Source: Actinomycetota bacterium
Lineage (GTDB): Bacteria > Actinomycetota > Acidimicrobiia > Acidimicrobiales > CADCTF01
Assembly (NCBI GenBank): GCA_019348305.1
Contig: JAHWJQ010000106.1
Span: forward strand, 1-7,159
Reading direction: 5' to 3'
DNA: 7,159 nt
The notes below the pieces were generated by a model. That model was not told where the DNA came from, did no database searches, and worked only from the letters and a program-made list of their open reading frames with translations. Positions within the stretch are counted from its first letter, which is position 1; each line of letters opens with the position of its first letter. Position numbers and translations under genes: made by a program. Shown here one piece after another: positions 5,752 through 7,159 of this stretch.

Positions 5752-6084
5752 ATGCGCTACTGGACGGTGGAGGAGGCCCGGGCGTACCTGCCCCGGCTCC
5801 GGGAGCTGCTGCGGCTGGTGAGCGCGGCGGCGCGTCCGGGGCCCCTTCCGGGCACGATCGTGATCGAGGCCGGCGCCGAGCACGCCGAGGCGGCGATGGC
5901 CGAGCTGGAGGAGCGGGGCGTGATCCTGCGCCAGCTGGGCGCTGGCCTCATCGACTTCCCCTCTCGCGACGCAGACGGCGAGGTGCGGCTGCTGTGTTGG
6001 AAGGTGGACGAGCCCGACCTCGCCTGGTGGCACCGCCCGGAGGACGGCTTCGCCGGCCGCCGGCCGCTCGGGACCAACGGGTGA
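5752..6084 (+). CDS. DUF2203 family protein
   Basis: This is a 110-residue soluble protein with no signal peptide or membrane segment. It opens with RYWTVEEARAYLPRLRELL, the conserved helix start of DUF2203, and carries the family's C-terminal signature in order: ERGVILRQLGAGLIDFPS (about residues 54-71), EVRLLCWKVDEPDLAWWH (77-94) and EDGFAGRRPL (97-106). The conserved Cys, Trp and His residues of that block are present. The biochemical function of the family is not known to me, and none is assigned. ATG 5752 is chosen because family members begin at this point; the frame stays open upstream to 5563, but that part would overlap the start of the divergent acyltransferase. The next gene follows closely and may be translationally coupled, since GTGA at 6081-6084 offers an in-frame GTG start for it. 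The two probably form an operon. Confidence 0.88.
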   Translation: MRYWTVEEARAYLPRLRELLRLVSAAARPGPLPGTIVIEAGAEHAEAAMAELEERGVILRQLGAGLIDFPSRDADGEVRLLCWKVDEPDLAWWHRPEDGFAGRRPLGTNG

Positions 6085-6131
6085 AGCGCGGCGCAGCTGC
6101 GGTGAGGCGATCACCGTCGCCTCGGGACCAG

Positions 6132-6533
6132 ATGATCACCAGGACCCAGAACCTCTACGTCGCACCGTCGTCCATCCACGGCACTGGCGTCTTCGCGGCC
6201 CGGGCCATCGCCGTCGACCGTCCCGTCGAGTGCTGCCCGGTGATCGTCTGCCCCGCAGGGCAGGAGGCCTTCCTCGAGCACACGGAGCTGCGGGGCTACT
6301 ACTTCACCTGGGCCGACGACGGCGTTGGGCTCGCCCTCGGCTTCGGCTCGCTCTACAACCACTCCTGGGAGCCGAACGCCGCCTACGACCTCGACTACGA
6401 CCTGGGAGTGGTCCGGTACTACGCGGTGCGGCCCATCGCCCGCGACGACGAGATCACTATCAACTACACCGGGGACCCCGACGGCCGCGCCGACCTCTGG
6501 TTCGACGCCCCGGGACGGCCCCCGGAGCCGTAG
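6132..6533 (+). CDS. SET domain-containing protein (putative protein-lysine methyltransferase)
   Basis: This 133-residue protein is almost wholly a SET domain, the fold of S-adenosylmethionine-dependent protein lysine methyltransferases. The order of motifs is classical: SSIHGTGVFAARAI (residues 13-26), GFGSLYNHSWEPNA (70-83, including the NHS cofactor-binding motif and PN), and RDDEITINY (104-112), whose Y112 matches the conserved catalytic-region tyrosine. A short acidic tail (GDPDGRADLWFD) replaces the cysteine-rich post-SET region of many eukaryotic enzymes. There is no signal peptide, so it should act in the cytoplasm. ATG 6132 gives the usual short lead before the HGTGVF motif, with a weak GGGA four bases upstream. 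A GTG at 6081, overlapping the DUF2203 stop as GTGA, would add 17 residues and couple translation. Its substrate is unknown, and DUF2203 is a candidate partner only by neighbourhood. The stop is three bases from the converging next gene. Confidence 0.88.
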   Translation: MITRTQNLYVAPSSIHGTGVFAARAIAVDRPVECCPVIVCPAGQEAFLEHTELRGYYFTWADDGVGLALGFGSLYNHSWEPNAAYDLDYDLGVVRYYAVRPIARDDEITINYTGDPDGRADLWFDAPGRPPEP

Positions 6534-6536
6534 GCC

Positions 6537-7159
6537 TCAGCCGACGTCGACCACCAGCCGGTCGGGACCGTCGAGCTCGAACACCGAGAAGTCCCGGGTG
6601 GTGTCGAGGCCGATGACCCAGACGAGGTTGGCCTCGAAGTCCTCGATGAACTGCACCTCCCGGATGAACCGGGTGTTCGTCGGGCGCACTTCTTGGGGCC
6701 CGCGGTAGGTGTCCTGGCCCGTTTGGAGGTTCGTGGTCCTGGCTCCGTCGATGCGCACCTGGATGAAGGCGTTCCCCGCGACCGCGATCGCGTCCCCGTT
6801 CGCTTGCCGGAACGGGGGCCGGCGGTACCCCACCTCGTAGGCGATCTCGGTCGGCGCCCCGGTGTCGCTCACGAACTCGAAGGTCACGCGCTCGAAGCAC
6901 CCGTGGGCCCCCACCCGAAGCTCGGTCTGGAAGACGAACCCTCCGCCGAGGTCAACCTTGTCGGCTCGGTCGCCGAGCACCGCGCACTGCCCGCTCCCCA
7001 CCGTCCAGTAGCCGTTGCCGGAGGGCGTGGCGGCCATGCCGACGACCAGCTGGTGGAGCGGGGCCCCGGCGGCGGAGCCGAAGAAGCCGGCGTCGCCGAA
7101 GGCGAAGATGCCGCCGTCGGAGGCGACCAGCCAGTAGCCGTTGCCCGAGGGCGTCGAGG
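6537..7159 (-). CDS. AMIN-like domain protein with [10 protein letters not shown] repeats, C-terminal part
   Basis: The gene enters from beyond the right edge, so its start is missing; 206 residues are visible. They begin with one and a half repeats of the type found in the SpoIID-type protein ([20 protein letters not shown], then [22 protein letters not shown]). The rest, about 150 residues from [10 protein letters not shown] to the end, resembles an AMIN-like domain: [22 protein letters not shown], a [16 protein letters not shown] strand, [19 protein letters not shown], and the ending [21 protein letters not shown] domains in cell-wall amidases bind peptidoglycan, so an extracellular wall-associated role is plausible, but no catalytic domain is visible in this part. 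The frame is open across the visible repeats, so more repeats and a signal peptide are expected upstream. The AMIN-like call rests on the strand pattern and closing motif and is moderate; the repeat call is strong. Confidence 0.72.
   Translation of the reverse strand, partial: STPSGNGYWLVASDGGIFAFGDAGFFGSAAGAPLHQLVVGMAATPSGNGYWTVGSGQCAVLGDRADKVDLGGGFVFQTELRVGAHGCFERVTFEFVSDTGAPTEIAYEVGYRRPPFRQANGDAIAVAGNAFIQVRIDGARTTNLQTGQDTYRGPQEVRPTNTRFIREVQFIEDFEANLVWVIGLDTTRDFSVFELDGPDRLVVDVG

Noticed and set aside
4205..5821. 538-codon plus-strand open frame opposite the acyltransferase
   Set aside because: Low-complexity Gly/Arg/His/Gln translation with no domain signature; the minus-strand frame has clear membrane segments and the R-X10-H motif.
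1..7159. tRNA, rRNA, insertion sequence, phage or known defence genes
   Set aside because: No transposase, integrase, nuclease, helicase or toxin motif and no RNA gene signature was seen on either strand.

Overview
The window is strongly GC-rich, with codons ending mostly in G or C, several GTG starts, tight gene packing, a coenzyme F420 gene pair (cofD-cofE) and secreted proteins carrying DGGIFSFGDA-type repeats. Together these suggest a high-GC actinomycete-type bacterium, plausibly in or near the class Acidimicrobiia. This placement is an inference from gene content, not a phylogenetic result.

Layout: the window opens inside a plus-strand NAD-dependent sugar-nucleotide epimerase (1-444). 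Converging on it is a minus-strand F420 operon, cofD (2142-1168) followed by cofE (1171-464), which overlap by four bases (GTGA). The two transcription units meet at a 10-bp hairpin that contains both stop codons. Divergent from cofD is a large secreted SpoIID/LytB-domain protein (2196-4175) with about six C-terminal repeats of 41-42 residues. It converges on a membrane acyltransferase-3 protein (5587-4172), and the palindrome CTAG supplies both stop codons. Bases 4179-4252, under the acyltransferase tail, hold a dense cluster of palindromes and a direct repeat that looks more like non-coding structure than protein sequence. Divergent from the acyltransferase is a plus-strand pair: a DUF2203 protein (5752-6084) and a small SET-domain protein (6132-6533). 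The divergent gap contains a 35-bp two-part palindrome. The window ends in the 3' part of a minus-strand gene (7159-6537) encoding the same repeat type followed by an AMIN-like domain.

How they fit together: CofD and CofE carry out consecutive steps of F420 assembly. The epimerase, SpoIID-repeat protein, acyltransferase and AMIN-like repeat protein all plausibly act on the cell envelope, though no shared pathway can be shown. The DUF2203-SET pair is the least understood part. I see no CRISPR array, tRNA, rRNA, insertion sequence, phage gene or recognisable defence system. The most unusual elements are the structured DNA at 4179-4252, the palindrome at 5674-5708, the SET-domain gene, and the same repeat family in two oppositely oriented cell-wall-type genes.
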